A stretch of DNA of 64,000 nt from Calothrix sp. NIES-2098. GTDB taxonomy: Bacteria; Cyanobacteriota; Cyanobacteriia; Cyanobacteriales; Nostocaceae. Both the position numbers and the translations under genes were made by a program. The notes beneath the pieces are model-generated. The model was not told where the DNA came from. It worked only from the letters and a program-made list of their open reading frames with translations, and did not search any database. Shown one piece after another: positions 9,132 to 18,257 of this stretch (positions are counted from its first letter, which is position 1; every line of letters starts with the position of its first letter). The DNA is taken from positions 4,653,001 to 4,717,000 of the forward strand of contig AP018172.1 of assembly GCA_002368175.1 (NCBI GenBank), written 5' to 3'.

Positions 9132-10202
9132 ATGCAGCTGAAATCCAGTGCATTTCGTCTACCCTTCGCTCCCTTACTCCTCATAGCCCCATTTTTCTTG
9201 TGGGGTACGGCAATGGTAGCAATGAAAGGAGTGATACCCCACACTACGCCACTATTTATGGCAGGTGTACGGTTGCTACCAGCTGGGGTGTTAATTCTCA
9301 TCGCAGCGGGATTGATGGGTAGACCTCAACCCAAGGGATGGTTAGCATGGCTATGGATTGCCTTATTTGCCTTGGTTGATGGCACTCTTTTTCAAGGCTT
9401 TTTGGCAGAAGGCTTGGTGAGAACTAGCGCCGGGTTGGGGTCTGTGATGATTGACTCTCAACCCTTAGCTGTAGCTTTGTTGTCGTTGTGGCTCTTTCAG
9501 GAACGAATTGGTTTTTGGGGATGGCTGGGGCTAGGATTAGGCGTTTCTGGTATCAGTTTAATTGGCTTACCCGATGAGTGGATTTTTCAGGCTCTCGGTT
9601 CTGGTGTAGATATTAGCATCGGTAACTGGCAACAGTTATTTGCTAGTGGTGAGTGGTTAATGCTGTTAGCAGCGCTATCAATGGCGGTAGGAACAGTATT
9701 AATTCGGTTTGTTTGTCGATACGCCGATCCGGTAGTAGCTACGGGATGGCACATGATTATTGGCGGATTGCCATTATGGGGAATGTCATCAGTTGTAGAA
9801 TCCCAACAATGGCAGAATCTTGTAGCATCCGATTGGCTGGCTTTGGGTTATGCCACAATATTTGGCAGTGCGATCGCTTATGGATTATTTTTCTACTTTG
9901 CTTCTAGCGGTAATCTCACCAGCCTCAGTTCTCTTACCTTCCTCACACCAGTTTTTGCACTACTATTTGGTAATCTCTTCCTTGCAGAAGTTCTCAGTCC
10001 CTTGCAATGGATTGGTGTTTGCCTAACTTTAATTAGTATCTATCTCATTAATCAGCGCGATAATTTGGCAGCAAACCAAAAAGTTACTGTGGCTGAAGCC
10101 AGTAATACAAATCAGCAACCTATTTTAGACGCGTCTACTGCCAAGAAGGTAAATCCTGTCACCTTAGCTGTAAGAGAATCAGAGCCAGAAATTTTACCCT
10201 AA
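9132..10202 (+). CDS. EamA/DMT family transporter
   Basis: A ten-helix drug/metabolite transporter (EamA type) of 356 residues from the ATG at 9132; the frame is open to a TTG at 9099, but the ATG lies just before the first membrane helix. Two EamA repeats are visible: the first opens with LIAPFFLWGTAMVAMKG, and the second with WLMLLAALSMAVGTVLIRF and closes with FLAEVLSPLQWIGVCLTL. A hydrophilic C-terminal tail of about 50 residues follows. The substrate cannot be told from sequence; members move amino acids, purines or other small metabolites across the inner membrane. Confidence 0.88.
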   Translation: MQLKSSAFRLPFAPLLLIAPFFLWGTAMVAMKGVIPHTTPLFMAGVRLLPAGVLILIAAGLMGRPQPKGWLAWLWIALFALVDGTLFQGFLAEGLVRTSAGLGSVMIDSQPLAVALLSLWLFQERIGFWGWLGLGLGVSGISLIGLPDEWIFQALGSGVDISIGNWQQLFASGEWLMLLAALSMAVGTVLIRFVCRYADPVVATGWHMIIGGLPLWGMSSVVESQQWQNLVASDWLALGYATIFGSAIAYGLFFYFASSGNLTSLSSLTFLTPVFALLFGNLFLAEVLSPLQWIGVCLTLISIYLINQRDNLAANQKVTVAEASNTNQQPILDASTAKKVNPVTLAVRESEPEILP

Positions 10203-10250
10203 AGTCAATAGACCTTCTGGAAAATCAACTGACAATTTTGTAATTAGGAA

Positions 10251-11132
10251 TTAGTTTGGTGGTAATTCCAAGGGAATTTCACCTAATAACCCTTTACGAT
10301 AATCTGTTAATAATTGCCTTGCTGCTCTTTCGACATCACCTTTATAGCGATGTTCTGCTAAAGCGTGTAAGTATGCTTCTCCTGTATGAGGTGAAGAGTC
10401 AAGTTCATAGCGTGCTTCTAAAGGTTTTTTTGGTAATAAATCTGTAGCTACATCTTGCAGATAATTTAGTACATTTACGAGTTCTGCTGCTACTAGCTGA
10501 TTATCATAAGATGCTTCACCAATGTCATCGCAAATAGCTAATTTAATTGCAGCTTCTTGGTCTTCTAACTTTAGAGGAATTACACCAGGAGCATCTAATA
10601 ATTCTAACTGGTCGGAAATTCTTACCCAGCGCAATTGACGAGTCACACCAGGACGAGCCGCACTTTCTACTACCCGTTTTCCCAACAAACGGTTAATTAA
10701 CGCTGATTTACCCACATTAGGAAAACCAATCACCACCGCACGAACTGGACGAGGTAACATTCCGCGATCGCGTCTTCTTAGATTGAGTTCTACTCCTGCT
10801 GCTTGTGCTGCTTTTAACACAGCTGTTATACCTTTACCGTGTTGAGCATTGGTAAAATAAGCTACTTCTCCCTGACGTTTAAAGTAATCTGTCCAGAGCG
10901 ATCGCACTTGCGGAGAAATCATATCTAATCGATTCAGCACTAACAACCGCGTCTTAGTTCCCACCCACTCATTAATTTGGGGATGGTGTGTCGCTAAGGG
11001 AATCCGCGCATCTCGTACTTCTAGTACCACATCTACTCGCTTTAGCTGTTCTTTGAGGTTCTTTTCAGCCTTAGCAATGTGACCTGGATACCATTGGATA
11101 ATGTTTAATTTATAGTTTTGAGTTAGAGACAT
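10251..11132 (-). CDS. ylqF: ribosome biogenesis GTPase YlqF/RbgA
   Basis: A circularly permuted GTPase of 293 residues. Motif order is G4 (NRLD, 67-70) before G1 (GFPNVGKS, 136-143), then RPGVTRQ (G2) and DAPG (G3, 180-183), as expected for the YlqF/RbgA family. The N-terminal IIQWYPGHIAKA is a family mark. The C-terminal segment about 200-290 matches the RNA-binding region. RbgA acts late in 50S ribosomal subunit assembly in the cytosol and uses GTP. It is followed 17 bases upstream on the same strand by the VOC gene, so the two may share a transcript. Confidence 0.93.
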   Translation of the reverse strand: MSLTQNYKLNIIQWYPGHIAKAEKNLKEQLKRVDVVLEVRDARIPLATHHPQINEWVGTKTRLLVLNRLDMISPQVRSLWTDYFKRQGEVAYFTNAQHGKGITAVLKAAQAAGVELNLRRRDRGMLPRPVRAVVIGFPNVGKSALINRLLGKRVVESAARPGVTRQLRWVRISDQLELLDAPGVIPLKLEDQEAAIKLAICDDIGEASYDNQLVAAELVNVLNYLQDVATDLLPKKPLEARYELDSSPHTGEAYLHALAEHRYKGDVERAARQLLTDYRKGLLGEIPLELPPN

Positions 11133-11149
11133 TGGTCATTTGTTATTTG

Positions 11150-11548
11150 TTATTTGTCCTTCGTGCTATGACTCTGTGTAGCTGCTTGATGTAGAATCAA
11201 ACGATTGCCATCGGGGTCATAGGCATAGATTTCTCTACCGTGGGAAGCAATTGTTATATTTCCAGGTGGGGGATACCCCAAGGCCGTAAGATGAGCGATC
11301 GCCGCTTCCAAGTTACTCACCTCTAAACATAAACTTATCTTACTTTTGGCTGTAGTTTCAAATTCAGCCTCGTGTGTGCTTTTGGGTTTAAAAATTCCTA
11401 ACCGTAAACCAGAAAATAGAAATTCAGCATAAACATTAGGAATCAGACTTGTAGGATTTTGAGCCAAAAGCTGTGTATAGAAACTCACTACAGTTTCAAA
11501 ACTCACAGTTGCTATTGTGACAAATGCATCTGTATATTGAAAAATCAT
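11150..11548 (-). CDS. VOC family (glyoxalase/dioxygenase fold) protein
   Basis: A 132-residue single VOC domain: VTIATVSFETVVSFYTQLLAQNPTS begins the first beta-alpha-beta unit and IYAYDPDGNRLILHQ closes the second, with the conserved DPDGN turn. Metal ligands are uncertain: a Glu sits in the last strand region (REIYAYDPDG), and a His opposite it is not obvious. Members include glyoxalases, dioxygenases and antibiotic-binding proteins; no substrate is suggested here. It lies just upstream of ylqF on the same strand. Confidence 0.82.
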   Translation of the reverse strand: MIFQYTDAFVTIATVSFETVVSFYTQLLAQNPTSLIPNVYAEFLFSGLRLGIFKPKSTHEAEFETTAKSKISLCLEVSNLEAAIAHLTALGYPPPGNITIASHGREIYAYDPDGNRLILHQAATQSHSTKDK

Positions 11549-11632
11549 ATTTATTACCTAGAGATCTTATATCCTAATTAGTAATTTTTACCTTGTAAAA
11601 GTTGAGTTTTTTGATAAACAGTTTTTGTTTAT

Positions 11633-12151
11633 ATGGGTATCGAACTTCGTTACAGACGCGTTACACCTGAAGAGTTTGAAAAGTTACATAGTCATGTTGT
11701 CTATGCAAGCATTTATTTTGATGACAATCTTGAAACGGATGAAGAAATTTATGCCTATTTTGAAGCATTAAAAAATAGCGATCGCTATCTAGACCTTGAT
11801 AAGTACTGGCAGTCACTTTACTTCCTTTTCACAGGAGATTTTCCATACAAGGAACACAAAACTAATATTAGAACTTGGCTTCATTAGGTATTCATGGGAG
11901 GGACAGCAACACATTGGGAAGCAACTTATGGCATGGTACGTTATTTTACAGTCAATGAAGTTCAAGAGATAGCTGAAGTGTTAAATCATATATCCTTTGA
12001 TGACTTGCAACAGCGTTGCGATCGGCTATTTGACGATCGTGAAAGCAGAGCTTATATGGAGCCACATTATCTTAATTTATATAATCAGTTATGCCAGTTT
12101 TTTACTAAAGCAGCACGAGAAGGCGATATGATACTTTTATCATTTGACTAA
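11633..12151 (+). pseudogene. DUF1877 family gene interrupted by an in-frame TAG
   Basis: Two open frames, 11633-11887 (84 residues) and 11894-12151 (85 residues), are in the same frame and together make one DUF1877 protein of about 172 codons. The first part has the family start MGIELRYRRVTPEEFEKL and the LDLDKYWQSLYFLFTG segment. The second holds GGTATHWEATYGMVRYFT and the C-terminal FFTKAAREGDMILLS. Only the TAG at 11885-11887 separates them, just before the VFMGG strand. I infer a single nonsense mutation in an otherwise intact gene. Readthrough, or a restart at the ATG at 11894, is possible but the halves would then be separate. A base error in the sequence is the other explanation. Confidence 0.8.
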
Positions 12152-12227
12152 GTTTTTATTGCAAATTATTAACTTGCATGAAATTTTAGTTGAGTGATTG
12201 TATTGCTCATTATTGAGAGCAAACTGT

Positions 12228-13148
12228 ATGCAAAAATTTGGCTTTTTATGTTTAGCAATCTTCTTTACCCTGCTGCTGTGCTTATCCATTAATGCTGCAC
12301 AACCGCAACCCCAACCTCCTTTATGGCAGGTATATCAACAGTCTTTAAAAACAGCCAAATATGTTGACCTTACCCATACAATTACACCTAATATTCCTGT
12401 ATGGTCAGGATTTGGTACTTCTAAATTTGAACCTACAATTAATCCTAAAACTCTGCAACCATATAATTACAAAAAAGATGGCTTTGAAGCTACCCATTAT
12501 GACTTATCTACCGATCAATTAGGTACTCAACTCGATCCGCCTGCACATTGGAATCCTAATTATCCGGCTATTGATGAGTTACCTGCAACATTTGCTGTGC
12601 GTCCTTTGGTAGTGATTCCCATCCAAGACAAAGTAGCTCAAAACCCGAACTATCATCTTATGGTGAAGGACATTCAGGCTTGGGAACGCAGGCATGGTAG
12701 GATTCCTGAAGGCTCGGTTGTGTTTGTGCGTTCTGACTGGTCTAAGGAATGGCCAAATCCAGAACTAGCTACTAGAACTAAGTTTCCTGGGGTAAGTCTT
12801 GATGCTCTCAAGTTCCTACACTTACAACGTCATATCTTGTTTCACGGACATGAACCCCTGGATACAGATAGTACGCCAACCTTGGAAGGAGAAGCATGGT
12901 TGTTGCATAACGGCTATACTCAAGCCGAAGGTGTGACCAATCTCGATCGCGTACCGGAAACAGGTGCGCTCGTAGCAATTGGATATCCTAAATTTAAAGG
13001 AGGTTTAGGAGGCTATGCCCGTTATATTGCTATCTGTCCCCCAAGCTGGCCTTATGGTGTATCGGTAGGTCAAATACCAGAATCTCCTCTACAAAAAGCA
13101 GATAAACCACTCCACTGGGATAAACAGCTTGGTGTTCGAGTCAGATAA
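12228..13148 (+). CDS. exported cyclase-family (kynurenine formamidase-like) protein
   Basis: A protein of 306 residues from the ATG at 12228; the frame opens earlier at a TTG, but the ATG starts a clear signal peptide (MQKFGFLCLAIFFTLLLC..., cut near residue 22). The rest is a metal-dependent cyclase-fold hydrolase: VDLTHTITPNIPVWSG begins the domain and ILFHGHEPLDTD is the second metal-site region. The usual motif H-x-GTH-x-D-x-P-x-H reads LGTQLDPPAHW, with Gln for the second His. Members hydrolyse N-formylkynurenine or related cyclic amides; the substrate is unknown here, and the changed ligand may alter activity. Its predicted location is the periplasm. Confidence 0.82.
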   Translation: MQKFGFLCLAIFFTLLLCLSINAAQPQPQPPLWQVYQQSLKTAKYVDLTHTITPNIPVWSGFGTSKFEPTINPKTLQPYNYKKDGFEATHYDLSTDQLGTQLDPPAHWNPNYPAIDELPATFAVRPLVVIPIQDKVAQNPNYHLMVKDIQAWERRHGRIPEGSVVFVRSDWSKEWPNPELATRTKFPGVSLDALKFLHLQRHILFHGHEPLDTDSTPTLEGEAWLLHNGYTQAEGVTNLDRVPETGALVAIGYPKFKGGLGGYARYIAICPPSWPYGVSVGQIPESPLQKADKPLHWDKQLGVRVR

Positions 13149-13155
13149 GAAAAAA

Positions 13156-13184
13156 CCGACTGGCTGTATCGCTCCACCAGTCGG
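13156..13184. terminator. hairpin downstream of the cyclase-family gene
   Basis: CCGACTGG (13156-13163) pairs with CCAGTCGG (13177-13184) across 13 bases. An A-run precedes it, so a U-run would follow only on the minus strand. It begins 7 bases after the stop of the cyclase gene, so it may still end that transcript. The rest of 13185-13490 is intergenic, with a small inverted repeat GGTAAT/ATTACC near 13261-13280, and is the probable promoter zone of the signal peptidase gene. Confidence 0.5.
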
Positions 13185-13490
13185 CAACTAGCTTACTTTT
13201 CAGGAGTAGACAATAAAACGGAGAATGTTCTAAAACCTTGCCTTATAATTGCAAAAGTTAGGTAATGGTATTGGAATTACCTACTTGCTATACCTAATCT
13301 TTAGCTTGTATCGGATTAGACAGGCTTTAGGTTATTCTCAGCGTTTTTGCCTATAATTGGTAGATGCGATAGCCCGATTATTAATGCTTGTAAGGGTTTT
13401 TGCGGAAACTCTAGATTGATTACAAGTATACCTTGACCGTCTAAATAATCAAGGTATTTGTTCCACTTTTTTAACTGGCTGAAAAATTCT

Positions 13491-14063
13491 ATGGCTTCTC
13501 ACGAAAGTGATGTAAAAGATACTCCAGCGTCGTCAAAAATATGGCGTAGTTCGCAGGAAAATCTAATTTTAATTGCGATCGCTTTATGTTTGGCATTTGC
13601 GATTAGGACTTTTATTGCCGAACCGCGCTACATTCCTTCTGATTCAATGTTACCCACCTTACATACAGGCGATCGCCTGGTTGTCGAAAAAATCTCTTAC
13701 CGTTTTCACCCTCCCAAAACTGGGGACATTATTGTTTTTCAGCCACCAGAAGAACTTCAACGTCGGGGATATCCTCAAGACCAAGCTTTTATTAAGCGGG
13801 TAATTGGCGAACCAAAAGAAGTAGTCAGCGTTGCGCAGGGGAAAGTTTACCTCAACGGTAAAGCTTTGCAAGAAGACTACATTGCTGAACCACCAAATAA
13901 TCCTTACCCGCCACACACAGTTCCCGAAGGCGAGTTTTTTGTTATGGGTGATAATCGTAACGATAGTAACGATTCTCGCTACTGGGGTTTTTTACCGAAA
14001 AAAAATATCATTGGTCGAGCCACATTTCGCTTTTGGCCGCTCAACCGATTTGGATTTATTTAA
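13491..14063 (+). CDS. lepB: signal peptidase I
   Basis: A type I signal peptidase of 190 residues from the ATG at 13491; a TTG start at 13458 would add 11 residues. One N-terminal membrane anchor (about 25-42) precedes the catalytic domain. The nucleophile is Ser52 in IPSDSMLPTL and the general base is Lys102 in AFIKRVIG. The conserved GDNRNDSNDSRYWG box is near residue 150. It cuts signal peptides from exported proteins on the periplasmic face of plasma or thylakoid membranes. This is the short form without the second membrane span of the E. coli enzyme, which is usual in cyanobacteria. Confidence 0.95.
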   Translation: MASHESDVKDTPASSKIWRSSQENLILIAIALCLAFAIRTFIAEPRYIPSDSMLPTLHTGDRLVVEKISYRFHPPKTGDIIVFQPPEELQRRGYPQDQAFIKRVIGEPKEVVSVAQGKVYLNGKALQEDYIAEPPNNPYPPHTVPEGEFFVMGDNRNDSNDSRYWGFLPKKNIIGRATFRFWPLNRFGFI

Positions 14064-14069
14064 TTAGTT

Positions 14070-14108
14070 AGTAATCAGTTAACAGTTAACAGCCGATAAC
14101 TGATTACT
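14070..14108. terminator. 12-bp inverted repeat between convergent genes
   Basis: AGTAATCAGTTA (14070-14081) pairs with TAACTGATTACT (14097-14108), loop 15 bases, between convergent lepB and the HhH gene, touching the stop of the latter. It is a likely two-way terminator. Repeated GTTAAC units in the loop suggest repeat origin. Confidence 0.55.
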
Positions 14109-14656
14109 CAAAATCTTAAATAATACATTAACTGAGCGATCGCATCTGGTGGTAGAGCCAAACGCTGCTGAAAATCAATTAAGTTGCGGTAAGGCCCAGC
14201 CGATAAACGATTTTGCACGACTGCTTGCGCCAGAGAGATATCAATAAAAGGTATTTTTGCTAAGTGTTCAACTGTCGCTACATTTGGATTAACTAAAGGT
14301 GCAGGACATTCTAAAGATTCTTCGTCATAGTAAACAAAATTCAGCAGTGGCTTGACTGGCGCTAATCGCTGCACGGGAATCGCTAAAGCCGCAGCAATAT
14401 CTTCTATACAGTAAAATTTAACACCGGAACGTGAAAGTTCGACGAGCGATCGCGCTTGGTGAATTGACAATCCAGGTAAGCGTAACCAATCATCTACAGT
14501 TGCTTGATTGGCATCAATTTGAATACCTAGTTGTATCGCCAACTGAAGTTCTTCCCCAGATTGTAATCTGTAGTATGGGTCGTTGAGCAGCTTGGCACGA
14601 AGTTTTTGCAACCTAGAATTTAAAGGTAGCCAATTTTTCATAATTTTCGCTGTCAT
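14108..14656 (-). CDS. ComEA-like helix-hairpin-helix protein
   Basis: A 182-residue protein with two helix-hairpin-helix regions: IDANQATVDDWLRLPGLSIHQARSLVEL (about 48-75) and VNPNVATVEHLAKIPFIDISLAQAVV (about 122-147), each of the ComEA type, which binds DNA without sequence preference. It has no membrane anchor, unlike true ComEA, so a direct role in DNA uptake is not shown. An internal ATG at 14641 (MKNWLPLN) is an alternative start. The start overlaps the stop of the upstream TM2 gene by one base (TAATG), so the two are translationally coupled. Confidence 0.8.
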   Translation of the reverse strand: MTAKIMKNWLPLNSRLQKLRAKLLNDPYYRLQSGEELQLAIQLGIQIDANQATVDDWLRLPGLSIHQARSLVELSRSGVKFYCIEDIAAALAIPVQRLAPVKPLLNFVYYDEESLECPAPLVNPNVATVEHLAKIPFIDISLAQAVVQNRLSAGPYRNLIDFQQRLALPPDAIAQLMYYLRF

Positions 14657-15030
14657 TAAGAAATTTGGTCTAGCAACTGGCGGCGCTTTTGCTCAAATTC
14701 GTACTCAGAAATTAGTCCATCTTGGCGCAACGCATCTAACTCGCGCAAAGCTTCCGCCAGTGCGCCAACATGATTGCTGACTTGTTGCGAACTCTTGATT
14801 GCTGACTTACCAAAATTAAAATTGCGATCGAAAGCTTCTTCGTCTTGAGCTAAGTACCAAACTCCTTCAATGGCGCTAGCTACCTTGGGAATGGGAGTCC
14901 AAGAAAGCAAAACGTATAACACTCCCCAAACAGGCTGTCCCAAATAAAACTTATGTAATCCTGAAATTGTCAGCGTACCCGAAAAAGCTAAAATAGCGGC
15001 AACGCTGCGGCTTTTGCGCTTAGTTAACAT
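14656..15030 (-). CDS. TM2 domain protein with C-terminal SHOCT-like motif
   Basis: A 124-residue membrane protein. The TM2 domain (about 8-60) has two helices joined by a short loop with the family motif GLHKFYLGQPVWGVLYVLLS. The end, LDALRQDGLISEYEFEQKRRQLL, is a SHOCT-like segment, often found at the end of membrane or stress proteins. The function is unknown. It lies first in a two-gene unit with the HhH protein. Confidence 0.85.
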   Translation of the reverse strand: MLTKRKSRSVAAILAFSGTLTISGLHKFYLGQPVWGVLYVLLSWTPIPKVASAIEGVWYLAQDEEAFDRNFNFGKSAIKSSQQVSNHVGALAEALRELDALRQDGLISEYEFEQKRRQLLDQIS

Positions 15031-15436
15031 ATTCCCTAATCTACCACTACCATATTTCCTGCAATTAAATAGTCATAGTAGCAAAGCACCCAGGCAAATG
15101 CAGCACAAGCGCTCTCCTACTTAACAGCGAATATATAAATATATTGTATTGATTTCAGCTATAGGCGATCGCCTGATCGTAAGTAAGGTATATTCAGATC
15201 AAATCTTCTGAGAGAAACTACTGAGCATCTTATGTGTTTCTTACAATATTTCATCTTCTTCTCTGTATTATCCTGTAATACATAAGCCGCAAAAAAATCT
15301 TCAAAATATTAATACATTTAGGGCTTGATTTTAGCTGAATGAATCTTCAGCAAAAAAATAAAATTATAAATTTTTCGTTGATTTTTTGCAGCCAATAGTA
15401 CCGATTCCCATTAATCTGCAAGTTAGAGCCTAGCCA
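15031..15436. other. divergent intergenic region
   Basis: AT-rich, no gene seen. It should contain the promoters of the leftward TM2-HhH unit and the rightward TPR gene. A HIP1-type site occurs near 15166. No clear repeat or palindrome was noted. Confidence 0.4.
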
Positions 15437-15823
15437 GTGAAAGTGAGATTAAAAGAAAGCAATAATGTTCAACCAGTTCTGAAAAAATATGCTCAACGTC
15501 ATTACCAACGAGGTATTCAGTATGCCAACCTAGCAAACTGGACAAGAGCGGTAGAAGAACTGCGCGATGCTATCAAGCTAGAACCAAAAAACAGTGACTA
15601 TCATGCATTACTCGGAGTTGTGCATCTTCAACAAAATTTTCCGGGAATGGCAACAGTTTATATTCGTCAAGCTTTAAAGCTAAATCCCCAACATCCGCTA
15701 GCTTTAAAGTATGCTGCCAAGTTGAACATTATCCCAGGTAAAAATGCCAATCCCACATCGCTGGCAACATCTGTGAGTATAGCCGCTTTATTAAGTTTGT
15801 TTGTAGCGCGACAACAGTCTTGA
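15437..15823 (+). CDS. small TPR protein
   Basis: A 128-residue protein starting with GTG. It contains about two tetratricopeptide repeats: HYQRGIQYANLANWTRAVEELRDAIKLEPKN and the next ending in ALKLNPQHPLALKYAAKL. A hydrophobic C-terminal segment (SLATSVSIAALLSLFVA) may anchor it in a membrane. TPRs mediate protein contacts, and no partner is indicated. Related cyanobacterial proteins carry an extra N-terminal domain; whether this one is shortened cannot be decided here. Confidence 0.8.
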   Translation: MKVRLKESNNVQPVLKKYAQRHYQRGIQYANLANWTRAVEELRDAIKLEPKNSDYHALLGVVHLQQNFPGMATVYIRQALKLNPQHPLALKYAAKLNIIPGKNANPTSLATSVSIAALLSLFVARQQS

Positions 15824-15960
15824 GTCAAGTGTTGAAATTTGGGTAAATAACCGTAATCAAACCGTAGCTTATTCCCTAGATTAGTACCCTAGATTAGAAT
15901 AAAAATATAAGCAAAACCATAATTTACTGGGTGTTAGCACTCAGTTGAATATTAAACAAA

Positions 15961-16284
15961 ATGGGATTCTTTGACTCTGAGATAGTTCAGCAAGAAGCGA
16001 AACAGCTGTTTGAAGATTATCAAGCACTAATCAAGCTTGGTAACAACTACGGTAAATTTGACCGCGAGGGCAAAAAGCTGTTTATTGAGCAAATGGAAGC
16101 CATGATGGATCGCTATCGCATCTTTATGAAGCGCTTTGAGCTCTCAGAAGATTTCATGGCACAAATGACTATGGAACAGATGAAAACTCAGCTAGGTCAG
16201 TTTGGGGTTACTCCTCAGCAAATGTTTGACCAAATGCATCTGACTCTACAGAGGATGAAAGCCGAGCTAGAAAAACAGCCCTGA
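15961..16284 (+). CDS. DUF1825 family protein
   Basis: A 107-residue protein that matches the cyanobacterium-specific DUF1825 family over its full length, from MGFFDSEIVQQEAKQLFEDY to MKAELEKQP. It is almost wholly helical, charged and methionine-rich in the middle (EQMEAMMDRY, MTMEQMKTQL). The function is unknown; near-universal presence in cyanobacteria suggests a core cellular role. It ends just before a 13-bp hairpin shared with the convergent PBP gene. Confidence 0.93.
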   Translation: MGFFDSEIVQQEAKQLFEDYQALIKLGNNYGKFDREGKKLFIEQMEAMMDRYRIFMKRFELSEDFMAQMTMEQMKTQLGQFGVTPQQMFDQMHLTLQRMKAELEKQP

Positions 16285-16291
16285 TAAATTT

Positions 16292-16324
16292 TGGATTTTG
16301 GATTGGCAATTAATCCAAAATCCA
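16292..16324. terminator. 13-bp perfect hairpin between convergent genes
   Basis: TGGATTTTGGATT (16292-16304) pairs with AATCCAAAATCCA (16312-16324), loop 7 bases. It lies between the convergent DUF1825 and PBP1A genes and is AT-rich, so it is a plausible two-way terminator. The repeated ATTTTGGAT unit also suggests repeat origin. Confidence 0.6.
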
Positions 16325-16334
16325 TAACCTGAAA

Positions 16335-18257
16335 TTATTGGGATTTAGGGCGAGTAAACTGAGAGGGCGATTTAAAGCTCTCTACAGGTACATCCTTCAG
16401 TGCTTTTTGCATAAAGTCTCGCCAGATGGGAGCTACCATGACACCACCAGTAGCACCGTGGGCTAATTGTCTATTGTCGTCCCTACCCACCCAAACAGCA
16501 GTAGTTAACTGAGGCACTGTACCTACAAACCAAATATCTTTTTCTGAGGATGTTGTGCCTGTCTTACCGGCTGCGGGGCGATCTATAGCAGCATTTTTAC
16601 CAGTACCACTGGTAATTACCGATTGCATAACATTAATAATTGCTGCCGATGCCCAAGGATCGAGAACTAGCTGGGGTTTCGGTGTGTTATCTAGGAGAAC
16701 GTTACCGCTACTATCAGTAACACGGGCAATTACCGTTGGTGGTGACTGCCAGCCATAATTGGCAAAGGTAGCATAGGCACTAGCCATTTCTAGAGGTGTG
16801 ACACCAATTGCTCCTAGAGGCAAAGAAGTCACAGGCTCCATTGGACTCATAATCCCCAAGGTGCGACAAGTTTCGATCACTTTATTCATCCCCACAGACT
16901 TACCTACCTTGATTACGGGGATATTGCGCGACTGTGAGAGAGCAGTACGAATTGACATTGCTCCGCCAAAACTACCATCATAGTTTTTCGGATAGTACCA
17001 ACCGTCACCATCTCGATAACTAACTGGCTCATCTACAACAGTTGTGTCTGGTGTAAACTTTCCAGAAGCAAAGGCGGTGTAATAAACAAAAGGCTTGAAA
17101 GAAGAACCCGGCTGACGTTGAGCTTGGGTAGCACGATTGAATTCGCTAGTTTTAGGATCTACGCCACCTACCAAAGCTTTGACAAAATGCGTCCGGGGGT
17201 CAATTGCCACCAGGGCCATTTGATTTTTAGATAAACCTTCGCCTTGGAGTGTTTCATGCCACTTAGCAACCGTTTGCTCTGCCATTTTTTGGAAGTCAGC
17301 ATCCACTGTGGTTTGGACTCGCATTCCACCTTTGAGCAGTGCATCGCGCCCGAACTTCTTCGCTAATTCTTGGGCTACAGTATTAGTCACATAAGGTAAG
17401 GCACTACCTTGAAACGACCTAATCTTACCAAGTTTGATTTCTTGCTTGAGGGCATCATCGTACTCTTGCTGACTAATCCAATTCAAGTCCAGCATTCGCC
17501 CTAAAACTTCCTTTTGTTTCTGTTTGGCCAGCTTCATGCTGACAAATGGGCTAAATTCTTCTGGTGCTTGAATCAAACCGGCCATCATCGCCGATTCACC
17601 GATCGTTAAAAATTCTGAAGACTTGTTAAAGTAACTGCGTGCTGCTGTTTGCACGCCATAGTTGTTATGACCCCAATAAACTTGATTGAGGTACATTTCC
17701 AATATTTGGTCTTTGGAAAGAATTTGCTCTAAGCGAATTGCCAACACTGCTTCCGCTAACTTGCGGGTAAAGGCTCGCTTTTGAGATAAAAATATATTTT
17801 TCACCAGCTGCATGGTGATGGTAGAGCCGCCTTCTTTGACTCCACCAGCTATCGAGTTAACAACTATGGCACGACCCACACCAGTAGGATTTATACCGTG
17901 GTGATTGTAGAAATGACTATCTTCGCTTGCTAAGACTGCCCGTTTCAGATTTGGGGAAATTTTATCTAGAGGTACAACTTCTCGGTTAGCTTCCCCATGA
18001 ACGCTTGTTAAGAGTTTGCCTTTTAAGTCATAAATATAAGTAGTTTCTGAAGGAAAGAAGTTACGTAATTGCCTGACATCCGGCAAATTACGGAAACTAA
18101 TAGCCAAGCCCACCAATCCACCCGCTACAATTGAACTTGTCAGCATCGTGATTGATAATAGAGTTCCGCCAGCTACCTGACCTACTCCTTTCAAAAACTC
18201 AAAACCTGATGAAGCCTTATTTTGGGCTTCCTTGTCTTCAAAAGTCCTAGACGACAC
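16335..18257 (-). CDS. class A penicillin-binding protein 1A
   Basis: A bifunctional peptidoglycan synthase of 640 residues. One membrane anchor (about 28-55) precedes the GT51 glycosyltransferase domain, with catalytic Glu112 in ASEDSHFYNHHGI and the GGSTITMQLVKN motif. The transpeptidase domain follows: SSFK with nucleophile Ser385, SQSRNIP as the S-x-N motif, and KTGTTSS near 565. It polymerises lipid II and crosslinks stem peptides at the outer face of the plasma membrane. It is transcribed divergently from tyrS. Filamentous cyanobacteria have several such paralogues, so no gene symbol is given. Confidence 0.93.
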   Translation of the reverse strand: MSSRTFEDKEAQNKASSGFEFLKGVGQVAGGTLLSITMLTSSIVAGGLVGLAISFRNLPDVRQLRNFFPSETTYIYDLKGKLLTSVHGEANREVVPLDKISPNLKRAVLASEDSHFYNHHGINPTGVGRAIVVNSIAGGVKEGGSTITMQLVKNIFLSQKRAFTRKLAEAVLAIRLEQILSKDQILEMYLNQVYWGHNNYGVQTAARSYFNKSSEFLTIGESAMMAGLIQAPEEFSPFVSMKLAKQKQKEVLGRMLDLNWISQQEYDDALKQEIKLGKIRSFQGSALPYVTNTVAQELAKKFGRDALLKGGMRVQTTVDADFQKMAEQTVAKWHETLQGEGLSKNQMALVAIDPRTHFVKALVGGVDPKTSEFNRATQAQRQPGSSFKPFVYYTAFASGKFTPDTTVVDEPVSYRDGDGWYYPKNYDGSFGGAMSIRTALSQSRNIPVIKVGKSVGMNKVIETCRTLGIMSPMEPVTSLPLGAIGVTPLEMASAYATFANYGWQSPPTVIARVTDSSGNVLLDNTPKPQLVLDPWASAAIINVMQSVITSGTGKNAAIDRPAAGKTGTTSSEKDIWFVGTVPQLTTAVWVGRDDNRQLAHGATGGVMVAPIWRDFMQKALKDVPVESFKSPSQFTRPKSQ

